A stretch of 64,000 nucleotides of DNA. Origin: Fen-549 sp964636655 (GTDB lineage Bacteria > Actinomycetota > Thermoleophilia > Gaiellales > Gaiellaceae). The position numbers were made by a program, and so were the translations under genes. How positions within the stretch are numbered: position 1 is the first letter of the stretch; each line of letters starts with the position of its first letter. The notes beneath the pieces were generated by a model, which was given only the letters and a program-made list of their open reading frames with translations, was not told the DNA's origin and made no database searches. The stretch lies in the NCBI GenBank assembly GCA_964636655.1, contig CAZWTK010000008.1, forward strand, positions 4,217-68,216. The letters are read 5' to 3'. Shown here piece after piece: positions 1 to 7,836 of this stretch.

Positions 1-1
1 C

Positions 2-1288
2 GGCGAGCGCGAGTTTCGGCTGCTCGAGGAGCGCCGAATCCGCGAGGCGCTCGCAACCTGCGAGCCGGCGGTGATCGCACTCGGCGGCGGTGCTCTCGGT
101 GCCGAGGCGACGAGGAAGGCGCTCAGAGAGCGGGCCTTCACGATCCTGGTGGATGTGGATGTAGACAAGGCCTGGCGCCGCGTCTCAGGCTCGAGCAATC
201 GTCCACTGGCCCGCGACGAGGAGGGCTTTCGCAAGCTCTACGCCGAGCGCCTGCCCGTCTACCGCGACTGTTCCGACGCTACTTGCTCCGATCTGGAAGG
301 CGCGATTTTGGCCGCGGGCGGGGTGGAGGTCTCGCCCGGGGCGCTGGCTCGCTTAGGCGAGCTCGCGCTGGGGCAGGGCAACGTCTCGCTGATCACGGAT
401 GAGAACGTCGAGCGCCTGTACGGCGCCGCCGCCAGGAAGGCATTAGGAGAAAGACTGCGCTCGACCCACGTGCTTCAGCCAGGCGAGGAGGCCAAGACGT
501 TCGCCAGCTTCCAGAAGCTGCTCGAGGAGCTGCCGCTGGAGCGCGGCGACCTCGTCGTCGCGCTCGGCGGCGGCTGCACCACCGACACGGGCGGCTTTGC
601 CGCCGCCACCTACATGCGCGGAATCAACTGGCTGAGCGCACCCACGACGCTGGTCGGCCAGGTCGACGCCGGCATCGGCGGCAAGACGGCGATCAACATC
701 GAGAAGGGCAAGAACCTGGTCGGCGCCTTCCACTGGCCGACGCGCGTCGTGATCGACCCCGAGCTGCTCGCCACTCTGCCCGAGAAGGAGCACCACGAGG
801 GTATGGCCGAACTGGTCAAGACCGGACTCCTGGCCGGGAAGATGCTCTGGCAGCTGCCCGACGCAGAGATGGTGCGCGGTTCCGCGCGCCACAAGCTCGA
901 GATCTGCCTGCGCGACCCGCGCGAGCAGGGCATCCGCGCCACGCTCAATCTCGGCCACACCTTTGCGCATGCGCTCGAGACGGCCGGCGCCTACGGTCGC
1001 CCGACTCATGGCGAAGCGGTCGCGCTCGGGCTGGTGGCCGCGCTCAGGCTCTCGATCGAGCGCGGGCTCGATCCCGTCTGGCTGGAAGAGGTCGAGCAGG
1101 TGCTGGCGCCGAAGCCCGTCGCCGTCGATCGCGAAACGGCCTGGGCGGCGCTGTTCCGCGACAAGAAGGCCGCGGGCGGAAAGCCGAAGTTCGTGCTGCT
1201 CGAGGCGCCCGGGAAGCCGGTCTGGGGCGTGGAGCTGAGCGAGGACGAGACGCGGCGGGCGCTCGATTCGTTGATCGCTGATTCCTAG
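2..1288 (+). CDS. aroB: Shikimate kinase / 3-dehydroquinate synthase fusion, 5' end beyond the window
   Basis: The open frame runs in from the left edge (first full codon at base 2). Its first residues read GEREFRLLE, the GExxFRxxE motif of shikimate kinase, followed by ALGGGAL, which matches that enzyme's C-terminal region. A linker then leads into a complete 3-dehydroquinate synthase: ALGGGCTTDTGGF (NAD binding), PTTLVGQVDAGIGGKT, GKNLVGAF, EGMAELVKTGLL, LNLGHTFAHALE (metal His) and HGEAVALG. The protein would catalyse shikimate phosphorylation and DAHP cyclisation, two non-consecutive steps of chorismate synthesis, in the cytoplasm. AroK-AroB fusions are known in some bacteria. The GTG at 71 lies inside the kinase domain and is not the start. 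aroQ, another shikimate-pathway gene, follows. Confidence 0.95.
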   Translation, partial: GEREFRLLEERRIREALATCEPAVIALGGGALGAEATRKALRERAFTILVDVDVDKAWRRVSGSSNRPLARDEEGFRKLYAERLPVYRDCSDATCSDLEGAILAAGGVEVSPGALARLGELALGQGNVSLITDENVERLYGAAARKALGERLRSTHVLQPGEEAKTFASFQKLLEELPLERGDLVVALGGGCTTDTGGFAAATYMRGINWLSAPTTLVGQVDAGIGGKTAINIEKGKNLVGAFHWPTRVVIDPELLATLPEKEHHEGMAELVKTGLLAGKMLWQLPDAEMVRGSARHKLEICLRDPREQGIRATLNLGHTFAHALETAGAYGRPTHGEAVALGLVAALRLSIERGLDPVWLEEVEQVLAPKPVAVDRETAWAALFRDKKAAGGKPKFVLLEAPGKPVWGVELSEDETRRALDSLIADS

Positions 1289-1320
1289 ATTCGGACGATT
1301 GAATCTCCCGCCCGCGCTTC

Positions 1321-1394
1321 GCGGGGTCCGATCGCCCCCTTGACCACCCACCACCACCCACCCACCCACGGGGCGGAGGACCGTATCGAAGAAA
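1321..1394 (-). repeat. Dispersed G-rich intergenic repeat, copy A
   Basis: Copy A of a four-member family (others at 8671, 27701, 49549). On the minus strand it reads a CCGCCCCGTGGG block followed by GGGTGGGTGGGTGGTGG and a degenerate tail. Four or more GGG runs with loops of 1-7 bases make it a G-quadruplex-type motif on the minus strand. It is the most divergent copy. It lies between aroB and aroQ, both on the plus strand. Confidence 0.75.
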
Positions 1395-1493
1395 CATCGA
1401 CTCGACTGTTCCGCTTGTGGAACAGAACCCGGTAGGCCCGTATCTCATTTATGTAGAAGGGGCGATTCCGTTCGTCGCCGCCACCGAAGTGCC

Positions 1494-1499
1494 TAGACT
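1494..1499 (+). promoter_or_regulatory. -10 hexamer of a probable leaderless promoter for aroQ
   Basis: TAGACT sits 6 bases before the aroQ ATG, so transcription would begin at or next to the start codon. No -35 box or Shine-Dalgarno sequence is visible. The same spacing recurs at many first genes in this window. Confidence 0.5.
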
Positions 1500-1505
1500 G
1501 CCCAC

Positions 1506-1931
1506 ATGCGCATCTTCGTCCTGCACGGCGTCAACCTCGACACGCTCGGCCGCCGCGATCCCGCGCACTACGGCCTGATCACGCTGCCCGAGTTGGAAGG
1601 CCGGATCAGGGAGTGGGCCGAGGAGCTCGGGCTGGAGGTCGATTGCCGCCAGACCAACTTCGAAGGCCAGTACGTCGAATGGCTGCACGAGGCGCTGGAC
1701 TCGGCCGACGGCGTGATCGTCAACCCCGGCGCCTGGACGCACTACTCGTACGCGATTCGAGACGCGCTCGAACTGCTCGAGGCGCCGGTGGTCGAGGTGC
1801 ACCTGTCGGACATCGAGGCGCGCGAGGAATGGAGGCGCGTCTCGGTGGTGCGCGACGCGGCGGCCAAGACGGTCATGGGCAAGGGACCGGACGGCTACCG
1901 TGAGGCGCTCGAGTTTCTGAGCAAGCAATGA
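1506..1931 (+). CDS. aroQ: Type II 3-dehydroquinate dehydratase
   Basis: A 141-aa protein of the small dodecameric type II dehydroquinase family, which converts 3-dehydroquinate to 3-dehydroshikimate. Visible family features are LGRRDPAHYG (catalytic Arg and Tyr), the VNPGAWTHYS substrate loop, the EVHLSDIEARE segment with the catalytic His, and a C-terminal GKGPDGYREAL. Several usually strict positions are altered: HGVNL replaces NGPNL, LSD replaces LSN, and RRVSV replaces the usual RHHSY. It is therefore a divergent but probably active member. The ATG lies 6 bases after a TAGACT -10. The stop overlaps the pepP start (ATGA), so the two genes are translationally coupled. Confidence 0.9.
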   Translation: MRIFVLHGVNLDTLGRRDPAHYGLITLPELEGRIREWAEELGLEVDCRQTNFEGQYVEWLHEALDSADGVIVNPGAWTHYSYAIRDALELLEAPVVEVHLSDIEAREEWRRVSVVRDAAAKTVMGKGPDGYREALEFLSKQ

Positions 1932-2965
1932 CCCGCCTGGAGCGCCTGCAGGCCGAGCTGGAGCGGCCGCTGCTCGTCACGAATTGGGCGAATGTCCGCT
2001 ACCTGAGCGGTTTCCGCCAAACCGCGGCGCTCCTGGTCGGTCGGCGTACGGTTCGACTGCTCACCGACGCTCGTTTTACAGCTGAGGCGCGGAGCCTGAC
2101 CGGGCTCGAGGTGATCGAGGTGGAGCGTGGCCTGGACAAGGGAATCGCCGCCGTACTCGAAGGGGAGGTCAGTTTCGAGGCCGAGTCGTTGACGGTCGCG
2201 CGCCTAGAGATGCTTCGCTCCAGCGGCGCCGAGTTGGTGCCCTCGAGCGGGCTGGTTGAGGCACTTCGCGCCGTCAAGGACGAGGACGAGCTGGCGGCGA
2301 TCCGCAGCGCCTCCGAGTTGACGAGTGAGGCCTACCGGCGCCTCGCCTCGGAGTCGTTTTGTGGCCGGCGCGAGCTCGATCTCGCCTGGCGCATGCACGA
2401 GCTCTTCCACGAGCTGGAAGCGGAGGCGGACGCCTTTCCGGCGATCGTCGCTTCTGGCCCGAACGGCGCCTATCCTCACGCCGAACCGACCGAGCGCGTC
2501 GTGCAAGAAGGCGACCTCGTCGTGGTCGATGCCGGCGCTCTCGTCGACGGTTACAACGCCGACTGCACCCGCACCTTCGCCTGCGGCGAGATCTCCGCCC
2601 GTCTGCACCGTGCCTACGACATCTGCCTGGCGGCGCAGGAGGCCGGAGTCGCCGCAGTCCGCGCCGGCGCTCTCACGCGTGAGGTCGATGCGGTTGCTCG
2701 CGATCTGGTCGAGGCGAGCGAATTCGCGGGGCGCTTTTTGCACGGGCTCGGGCACGGCGTCGGTATCGAGGTGCACGAGGAGCCGATGCTTCGCACCGAG
2801 GTCGTCGAAGAAACGCACCTGCAGGCTGGAAACGTCGTCACCGTCGAGCCGGGCATCTACCTCGACGGGCTCGGCGGCGTACGCATCGAGGATCTACTGA
2901 TCGTGAACGAGGACGGCGTCGAAGTACTGACGACCTTTCCCAAGCAGCTCACCTTCGTCGGCTAG
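1928..2965 (+). CDS. pepP: M24 family Xaa-Pro aminopeptidase
   Basis: A 345-aa protein with an N-terminal creatinase-like domain (about residues 1-115) and a C-terminal pita-bread metallopeptidase domain. The five expected metal ligands are visible: Asp in VVVDAGA, Asp in NADCTRTF, His in GLGHGVG, Glu in VEPGIYL and Glu in VRIEDL. Such enzymes release N-terminal residues before proline in the cytoplasm. It overlaps aroQ by 4 bases and is followed by efp after 12 bases, the same order (aroQ-pepP-efp) as in Bacillus. Substrate preference cannot be read from the sequence; a plain Xaa-Pro dipeptidase remains possible. Confidence 0.9.
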   Translation: MTRLERLQAELERPLLVTNWANVRYLSGFRQTAALLVGRRTVRLLTDARFTAEARSLTGLEVIEVERGLDKGIAAVLEGEVSFEAESLTVARLEMLRSSGAELVPSSGLVEALRAVKDEDELAAIRSASELTSEAYRRLASESFCGRRELDLAWRMHELFHELEAEADAFPAIVASGPNGAYPHAEPTERVVQEGDLVVVDAGALVDGYNADCTRTFACGEISARLHRAYDICLAAQEAGVAAVRAGALTREVDAVARDLVEASEFAGRFLHGLGHGVGIEVHEEPMLRTEVVEETHLQAGNVVTVEPGIYLDGLGGVRIEDLLIVNEDGVEVLTTFPKQLTFVG

Positions 2966-2977
2966 ACTGGCCGACCG

Positions 2978-3544
2978 ATGGCCGACATCGTCAGCACCAA
3001 CCAGTTCAAGAACGGCATGCACGTCGGGCTAGACGGTGTCGTCTGGCGCATCGTCGAGTTCCAGCACGTCAAGCCCGGCAAGGGCGGCGCCTTCGTGCGC
3101 ACCAAGCTCAAGAACCTCGACTCGGGCGCCGTCGTCGAGCGCACCTTCCGCGCCGGCGAGAAGATGGCCCGCATCTACACCGAAACCAAAAACGTCCAGT
3201 ACCTCTACGACTCGGGCGACGAGGTCGTGTTCATGGATGAGGAGAGCTTCGAGCAGATCCACTTGGAACACGCCGTCGTCGAGGATTCGATCGAGTTCCT
3301 GCTCCCCTCGGCCTCCGTACAGATGTTGATGGTGGACGGAAAGCCGGCCGGGATCCAGCTCCCCGCCTCGGTCGAGCTGACGGTCACCGACACCGAGCCG
3401 GGTGTGCGTGGAGACACCGTCTCCAACGTCACCAAACCCGCCACGCTCGAGACCGGCGCCGTTGTTCAGGTGCCGCTCTTCGTCAACATCGGCGAGCGGA
3501 TCAAGGTCGATCCGCGCGAGCGGCGCTATATATCGCGCGCCTAA
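2978..3544 (+). CDS. efp: Translation elongation factor P
   Basis: A 188-aa protein, the usual length, with the three beta-barrel domains of EF-P. The domain I loop reads HVKPGKGGAFVR, where the Lys contacts the P-site tRNA CCA end. The C-terminal signature GVRGDTVSNVTKPATLETG and the end IKVDPRERRYISRA are typical. EF-P relieves ribosome stalling at polyproline. No epmA/epmB-type modification gene is nearby, so this Lys may stay unmodified, as in many Gram-positives. A TAGACT -10 (2963-2968) lies 9 bases before the ATG, so efp may have its own near-leaderless promoter besides read-through from pepP. Confidence 0.97.
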   Translation: MADIVSTNQFKNGMHVGLDGVVWRIVEFQHVKPGKGGAFVRTKLKNLDSGAVVERTFRAGEKMARIYTETKNVQYLYDSGDEVVFMDEESFEQIHLEHAVVEDSIEFLLPSASVQMLMVDGKPAGIQLPASVELTVTDTEPGVRGDTVSNVTKPATLETGAVVQVPLFVNIGERIKVDPRERRYISRA

Positions 3545-3673
3545 ACGCCGAGAATCCGCCGCCTACGACGGCATGCGGCGGCTTGCTGTGGCGATGTCGC
3601 GGTTACGCGAACCACCGTGGGTTCAGATGATCAGCAGCCCGCGACGCCAATCGACTAGGCTCTTCGTCGCACG

Positions 3674-5476
3674 ATGCCTGCGCTCGTAGACACCTCTATT
3701 CGCCTGCTCGGACAGGAGCCGCTGGCCGGGCGCGTTCCTTCCGGCGACCTCTACAAGCTGGCCGAGCTGCTCGACAGCGCCGGCTTTGCCTATCTGGATG
3801 TCTCGGGCGGCGGCTGCTTCGAGGCGGCCGTCCGCCGCGGTGTGGAGAGCCCCTGGGAGCGCATCCGCGCGATCAAGATGCGCACCAAGACGCCGCTCGC
3901 GCTGGCTCTGCGCGGGCGCTTCCTCGTCGGCACCCATCCGGTCGAGGATGAGGTTATCCGCAGCTTCATCGCCTGCGCGGCGGCCAACGGCATCGACGTC
4001 TTCCGCCTCGACGATCCGATGAACGACGTGGACAACCTGCGCGAGGCGGCCGAGGCCGTGCTCGCGGCGGGCAAGGAGCTCGAGGGCGGCCTCGTCTACA
4101 GCCCCGGTCGCGCCGGCGATACAGAGCTTCTCGTCGAGCAGGCGCGCAAGCTGCCCGCGCTCGGCGCCGCGCGCGTCGTACTGCACGACCCGACCGGCTC
4201 GTTGCCGCCGAACCGCGCGCACGAGCTGGTGGAGAAGCTGAAGGCCGAGAGCGGCCTTCCCGTCGCCGTCTACTGTCAGGGCGCTGGCGGTAACGCGCTA
4301 GCCTCCTCGATCGAGGCGGCTCGGGCCGGAGCCGAGCTGATCGCCTGCTCGATCTACCCGATCGCGCTGACGCTGCATCGCGCTCCGGGCGAGGTGCTGG
4401 CGCAGACGCTGGCCGGGCTCGGCTTCGACTGCAAGGTCGACGCCGAGGTGCTCTGGCAGGCATCCGACCTCGTAGACGAGCACATCGGCGACGAGGTGAT
4501 CGCGCCGCTTGCGCCCAGGATCGCCGCCCGCGCCGCCGAGTACGGCTTCCCGCCCGGGATCGTGGCCGCGCTCGACGCCCACCTTCAGACCTACTCGGCC
4601 GGCGACCTAATCGACGAGGTACTCGACGAGCTGAATCGCATTCGCCAGGAGCTAGGCTCACCGCCGCTCGCCTCGCCAACCGTCCAGATCCTCGGCTGGC
4701 AGGCCCTGCTGCACGTCCTCTCGGCCAATCGCTACCAGACCGTCGTCGACGAGCTGCCGCCGCTGGTGCGCGGCGAGTACGGGCGCACGCCCGACGAGAT
4801 CGACCCGACCGTGAAACGAGCGATCGAGTTGTGCTCGGCGGAGGCGGCGGAGACCAAGCCGGCGCCGACGCTCGACGAGCTGCGCGAGCGCTCCTCGGGG
4901 CTGGCGGCAAGCGACGAGGAACTTCTTCTGCTGCGCTTCTTCGATCAGGAGGCCGAGCCGCTTCTGCGTGCGATTCGTAGCCGCAGCGCGCCCGACATCG
5001 AGTTCTTCGGCGGCGCCGTCGAGCGCGATCGCGCCGAGCGGATCCGCGACATCATCCACGTCGTCCAGGAGACCGGCGTCTCGGAGGTAACGATCGAGGA
5101 CGAGGACATGCGCGTGACCGTCCGCTCGGGCGGCGAGCGCGGGGCGGCCTCCTCGGCGCCACTCGCCTCGGCCGAGTTCGAGCAGACGCCCGAGATGCGC
5201 CCGACCGAGGGCATGATCGCCGTCCTCTCACCGATGGTTGGAACCTTCTACCGCTCGCCCAATCCCGGCACGCCTCCGTTCGTGCAGCTCGGTGAGACGA
5301 TCGAGGCCGGTCAGACGCTCTGCATCCTCGAGGCGATGAAGCTGATGAACGAGGTCAAGGCCGAGCAGGGTGGAATCGTGCGCCACATCTGCAAGGAAGA
5401 CGGCGATCCGGTGCAGTTCGGCGATATCCTGCTGGAGCTCGAGCCGATCAGCGGCAAACCGCTGGACAACTACTGA
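3674..5476 (+). CDS. Degenerate carboxyltransferase domain fused to biotin carboxyl carrier protein (AccB-like)
   Basis: A 600-aa fusion. Residues 1 to about 420 follow the fold and length of the pyruvate carboxylase/oxaloacetate decarboxylase alpha carboxyltransferase domain (VDTSIR, PWERIRAI, ALRGRFLVG, NGIDVFRLDDPMND, SPTVQILGWQALL). Residues about 450-600 are a whole AccB: helix IRDIIHVVQETGVSEVTIED, the acetyl-CoA-carboxylase-type thumb SPMVGTFYRSPNPGTPPF, and biotinyl-lysine K556 in EAMKLMNE. By comparison from memory, all metal ligands of the carboxyltransferase are lost: Asp to Leu11, carbamyl-Lys to His171, HxH to Tyr200/Gln202. The domain is probably not catalytic. Biotin carboxylase accC follows after 122 bases; no accA/accD is in view. 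The carrier role is secure, the role of the N-terminal half is unknown. TAGGCT (3656-3661) lies 12 bases before the ATG. Confidence 0.85.
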   Translation: MPALVDTSIRLLGQEPLAGRVPSGDLYKLAELLDSAGFAYLDVSGGGCFEAAVRRGVESPWERIRAIKMRTKTPLALALRGRFLVGTHPVEDEVIRSFIACAAANGIDVFRLDDPMNDVDNLREAAEAVLAAGKELEGGLVYSPGRAGDTELLVEQARKLPALGAARVVLHDPTGSLPPNRAHELVEKLKAESGLPVAVYCQGAGGNALASSIEAARAGAELIACSIYPIALTLHRAPGEVLAQTLAGLGFDCKVDAEVLWQASDLVDEHIGDEVIAPLAPRIAARAAEYGFPPGIVAALDAHLQTYSAGDLIDEVLDELNRIRQELGSPPLASPTVQILGWQALLHVLSANRYQTVVDELPPLVRGEYGRTPDEIDPTVKRAIELCSAEAAETKPAPTLDELRERSSGLAASDEELLLLRFFDQEAEPLLRAIRSRSAPDIEFFGGAVERDRAERIRDIIHVVQETGVSEVTIEDEDMRVTVRSGGERGAASSAPLASAEFEQTPEMRPTEGMIAVLSPMVGTFYRSPNPGTPPFVQLGETIEAGQTLCILEAMKLMNEVKAEQGGIVRHICKEDGDPVQFGDILLELEPISGKPLDNY

Positions 5477-5598
5477 TCACCCTGGCCCGCCCGCGCGAGG
5501 AGTAAAGTGGCAGACCGCGTTCGCGCAACGGGTTAAGCTCTGCTCCGGCGCAGCCTTTCCACTCGCTAAACCGTCTTTTCTCTGAGGCCGATCGAACA

Positions 5599-6957
5599 AT
5601 GTTCTCACGTGTCCTGGTAGCCAATCGCGGCGAGATCGCCGTCCGCATCATCCGCGCGCTGCACGAGCTCGGCGTCGAGGCGGTGGCCGTTTACTCGACG
5701 GCGGATGCCGACTCGCTCCACGTCCGTCTCGCCGACGAGGCGGTCTGCATCGGTCCTCCGCCCGCCAACGAGAGCTACCTGAGCATCTCCAACGTGATCG
5801 GCGCGGCCGAGACGACGGGCTGCCAGGCGGTGCATCCCGGCTACGGCTTCCTGTCGGAGAACCCCGCCTTCGTCGAGGCCTGTGAGGAGACCGGCTTCGT
5901 CTTTATCGGTCCGAGCGCCGATCTGATGCGGCGCATGGGTGACAAGGCCGAGGCCAAGCGCGAGCTGATGGCCGCCGGCGTGCCGCTCGTGCCCGGCACC
6001 GATGCGCTGACCTCGCTGGTCGAGGTGGAAAAGGGCGTGAAGGAGCTTGGCTACCCCGTCCTGCTCAAGGCAGCCGCCGGCGGCGGCGGCAAGGGCATGC
6101 GCTTCGTCAACGACCCGTCCGAGCTGAAAGGTGCCTTCAGAACGGCGATGGCAGAGGCCGAGGCGGCCTTCGGCGACGGCGGGCTCTACGTCGAGCGGGC
6201 GCTCGTGCCGGCGCGCCACGTCGAGGTGCAGGTGCTCTGCGACTCCTACGGCGGCGTGCTCACGCTCGGCGAAAGAGAGTGCTCGATCCAGCGCCGCCAC
6301 CAGAAGCTGATCGAGGAGTCGCCCTCGCCCGCCATGACTCCGGAGTTGCGCGCGGAGATGGAGCAGGCCGTCGAGCGCGCCTGTGGAGTGATCGGCTACA
6401 CCAACGCCGGGACGTTCGAGTTTCTGCTCTCGTCCGAGGGCGGCTTCTACTTCATGGAGCTGAACGCCCGTTTACAGGTCGAGCACCCCGTTACCGAAGC
6501 GGTTACCGGTATCGATATCGTGCGAGAGCAGATCCACATCGCCGCCGGCGAGCCGCTCTCGCTCACCGGTCGTGCGCCGCGCCTCGGCCACGCGATCGAG
6601 ATGCGCCTGAACGCAGAGGATCCGTCACGCGACTTCGTCCCCACGCCGGGCCGTCTGGAGCGCTTCCGGGTGCCGCTGGGCCCCGGCGTGCGTATCGACA
6701 CCTTCGCCGAGGAGGGAATGGAGATCCACCCCTTCTACGACTCGCTGCTGGCCAAGCTGGTCGTTCACGACAGCGATCGCCCGGCCGCAATCGAGCGCGC
6801 TCTGCGTGCACTCGGCGAGCTCCAGATCGAGGGCGTGACGAGCACGATCGCGGTCATCCGCGACATCATCGACTCCGAGGAGTTCCGGCTCGGCGACTAC
6901 TCGACGAGTTTTATCGCCGAGGTGGCCGGCCGCCTTCCGGCCCTGCTCAAGGGATGA
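5599..6957 (+). CDS. accC: Biotin carboxylase subunit of acetyl-CoA carboxylase
   Basis: A 452-aa ATP-grasp enzyme that carboxylates the biotin of the carrier protein using ATP and bicarbonate. Visible features: VLVANRGEIAVRIIRA at the N terminus, HPGYGFLSEN, the glycine-rich ATP loop AAAGGGGKGMR, ERECSIQRRHQKLIEESP, LNARLQVEHPVTE (catalytic Glu and Arg) and EMRLNAEDP. The length is normal for AccC, without fused carrier or transferase domains. Its likely partner is the BCCP fusion immediately upstream. The stop overlaps the start of the Asp23-like gene by 4 bases. Confidence 0.97.
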   Translation: MFSRVLVANRGEIAVRIIRALHELGVEAVAVYSTADADSLHVRLADEAVCIGPPPANESYLSISNVIGAAETTGCQAVHPGYGFLSENPAFVEACEETGFVFIGPSADLMRRMGDKAEAKRELMAAGVPLVPGTDALTSLVEVEKGVKELGYPVLLKAAAGGGGKGMRFVNDPSELKGAFRTAMAEAEAAFGDGGLYVERALVPARHVEVQVLCDSYGGVLTLGERECSIQRRHQKLIEESPSPAMTPELRAEMEQAVERACGVIGYTNAGTFEFLLSSEGGFYFMELNARLQVEHPVTEAVTGIDIVREQIHIAAGEPLSLTGRAPRLGHAIEMRLNAEDPSRDFVPTPGRLERFRVPLGPGVRIDTFAEEGMEIHPFYDSLLAKLVVHDSDRPAAIERALRALGELQIEGVTSTIAVIRDIIDSEEFRLGDYSTSFIAEVAGRLPALLKG

Positions 6958-7259
6958 AGGAGGCACTCGTCTTCGAGGAGGAAGCGGGGCGGATCGTCGT
7001 TCCCTCTCAGACACTCGCCACGATCGTTACGACCGCCGTGGAGCACGCAGGCGCGCGGGTGCGCCGCTATCCGCGCCGCAGCGTCTCGGTAGACCTGAGC
7101 GGCGAGGACGCCCGCGTGCTGGTTGGCATCGTCGCTCCGACCGGAGCAGTCTTGCCGGCGCTGACGGCGCAGGTACAGAGCTCGATTCACGAGACGCTTG
7201 CGCTGATGTGCGAACTGGAGCGGCTGAGCGTGGACGTGACCGTCGAGGAGGTCGCTTGA
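6954..7259 (+). CDS. Asp23/Gls24 family protein (YqhY-like)
   Basis: A 101-aa protein with the Asp23/Gls24 pattern: GRIVVPSQTLATIVTTAVEH at the N terminus, a central strand SVDLSGEDARVLVGIVAP and a C-terminal ALTAQVQSSIHETLALM helix leading to VDVTVEE. The start is the ATG overlapping the accC stop (ATGA). The position between accC and nusB is that of Bacillus yqhY, whose product is known to influence acetyl-CoA carboxylase activity. A similar role in fatty-acid synthesis control is inferred from this synteny. Confidence 0.8.
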   Translation: MKEALVFEEEAGRIVVPSQTLATIVTTAVEHAGARVRRYPRRSVSVDLSGEDARVLVGIVAPTGAVLPALTAQVQSSIHETLALMCELERLSVDVTVEEVA

Positions 7260-7639
7260 TGGCCGGCCGCAGAGCCGCGCGCCGAACGGCCCTCTTTCTT
7301 CTCTATCAATGGGATCTGACCGCCAAGCCCCTGGCCTCGCTCTACGAGGGCGAAATCGATCCGTTCGCGCTCGAGACCGCGCAAGCCGTCTCCGAGCGGG
7401 CAGGAGAGCTGGACAAGCGGCTGAACGAGGTGCTGGAGGACTGGACGTCCGATCGGCTGGGAGCGCTGGAGCGAAACATTCTTCGAATCGCTGTCTACGA
7501 GATCGAGGGGGAAACGGTTCCCCGTGAGGTCGCCATCAACGAGGCGGTCGAGCTGGCGAAGCGCTACACAACCGACGAAGCGGCGCGTCTGGTCAACGGT
7601 GCGCTCGGCAAGATTGCGAAAGAGGGAGGAAGCGAGTGA
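7259..7639 (+). CDS. nusB: Transcription antitermination protein NusB
   Basis: A 126-aa all-helical protein. It starts AGRRAARRTALFLLYQWDLT, with the Arg-rich N terminus and the RxxALxxLYQ motif of NusB, and ends NEAVELAKRYTTDEAARLVNG, matching the conserved NEAVELAKxYxxxxSxxFVNG box. NusB binds boxA RNA with NusE (S10) during rRNA transcription. The ATG at 7259 overlaps the preceding stop by one base (TGATG); the longer upstream frame lies inside the Asp23-like gene and was rejected. Confidence 0.93.
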   Translation: MAGRRAARRTALFLLYQWDLTAKPLASLYEGEIDPFALETAQAVSERAGELDKRLNEVLEDWTSDRLGALERNILRIAVYEIEGETVPREVAINEAVELAKRYTTDEAARLVNGALGKIAKEGGSE

Positions 7640-7836
7640 GCTCAGAGGATGCGCTGTCTCGGGCCGAGAAGCTGCTCGAGAAAGTCGAGGAGACGCGCCG
7701 GCAGCTCGAGCAGGCGGAAGATTCGGCGCAGGCGATAGAGATACTTAGCCGGCTTTCCGAGCTGGCCAAGGAGGTAGAAGCCGAGCTTTCCCGCGCTCGC
7801 CGCGAAGCGGAGGCCGAGGCCGATGCGGGCGCCTGA
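7636..7836 (+). CDS. 66-aa coiled-coil protein in the xseB position
   Basis: A small, very charged helical protein (SEDALSRAEKLLEKVEE at the start, Glu/Ala-rich end) beginning with GTG and overlapping nusB by 4 and ispA by 14 bases, so clearly part of the operon. In Bacillus the exonuclease VII small subunit XseB sits just before ispA in the same cluster. The N-terminal pattern EDALxxxEKLLEKVE is compatible with XseB, but the usual second half is not convincing and no xseA is in view. It is best called a hypothetical coiled-coil protein, possibly a diverged XseB. Confidence 0.6.
   Translation: MSSEDALSRAEKLLEKVEETRRQLEQAEDSAQAIEILSRLSELAKEVEAELSRARREAEAEADAGA

Noticed and set aside
443..1369. 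308-aa open frame on the minus strand across aroB
   Set aside because: Antisense shadow of the dehydroquinate synthase codons; no family motif.
6279..6953. Upstream extension of the Asp23-like frame
   Set aside because: Arg/Pro-rich out-of-frame reading of accC; the real ATG overlaps the accC stop.
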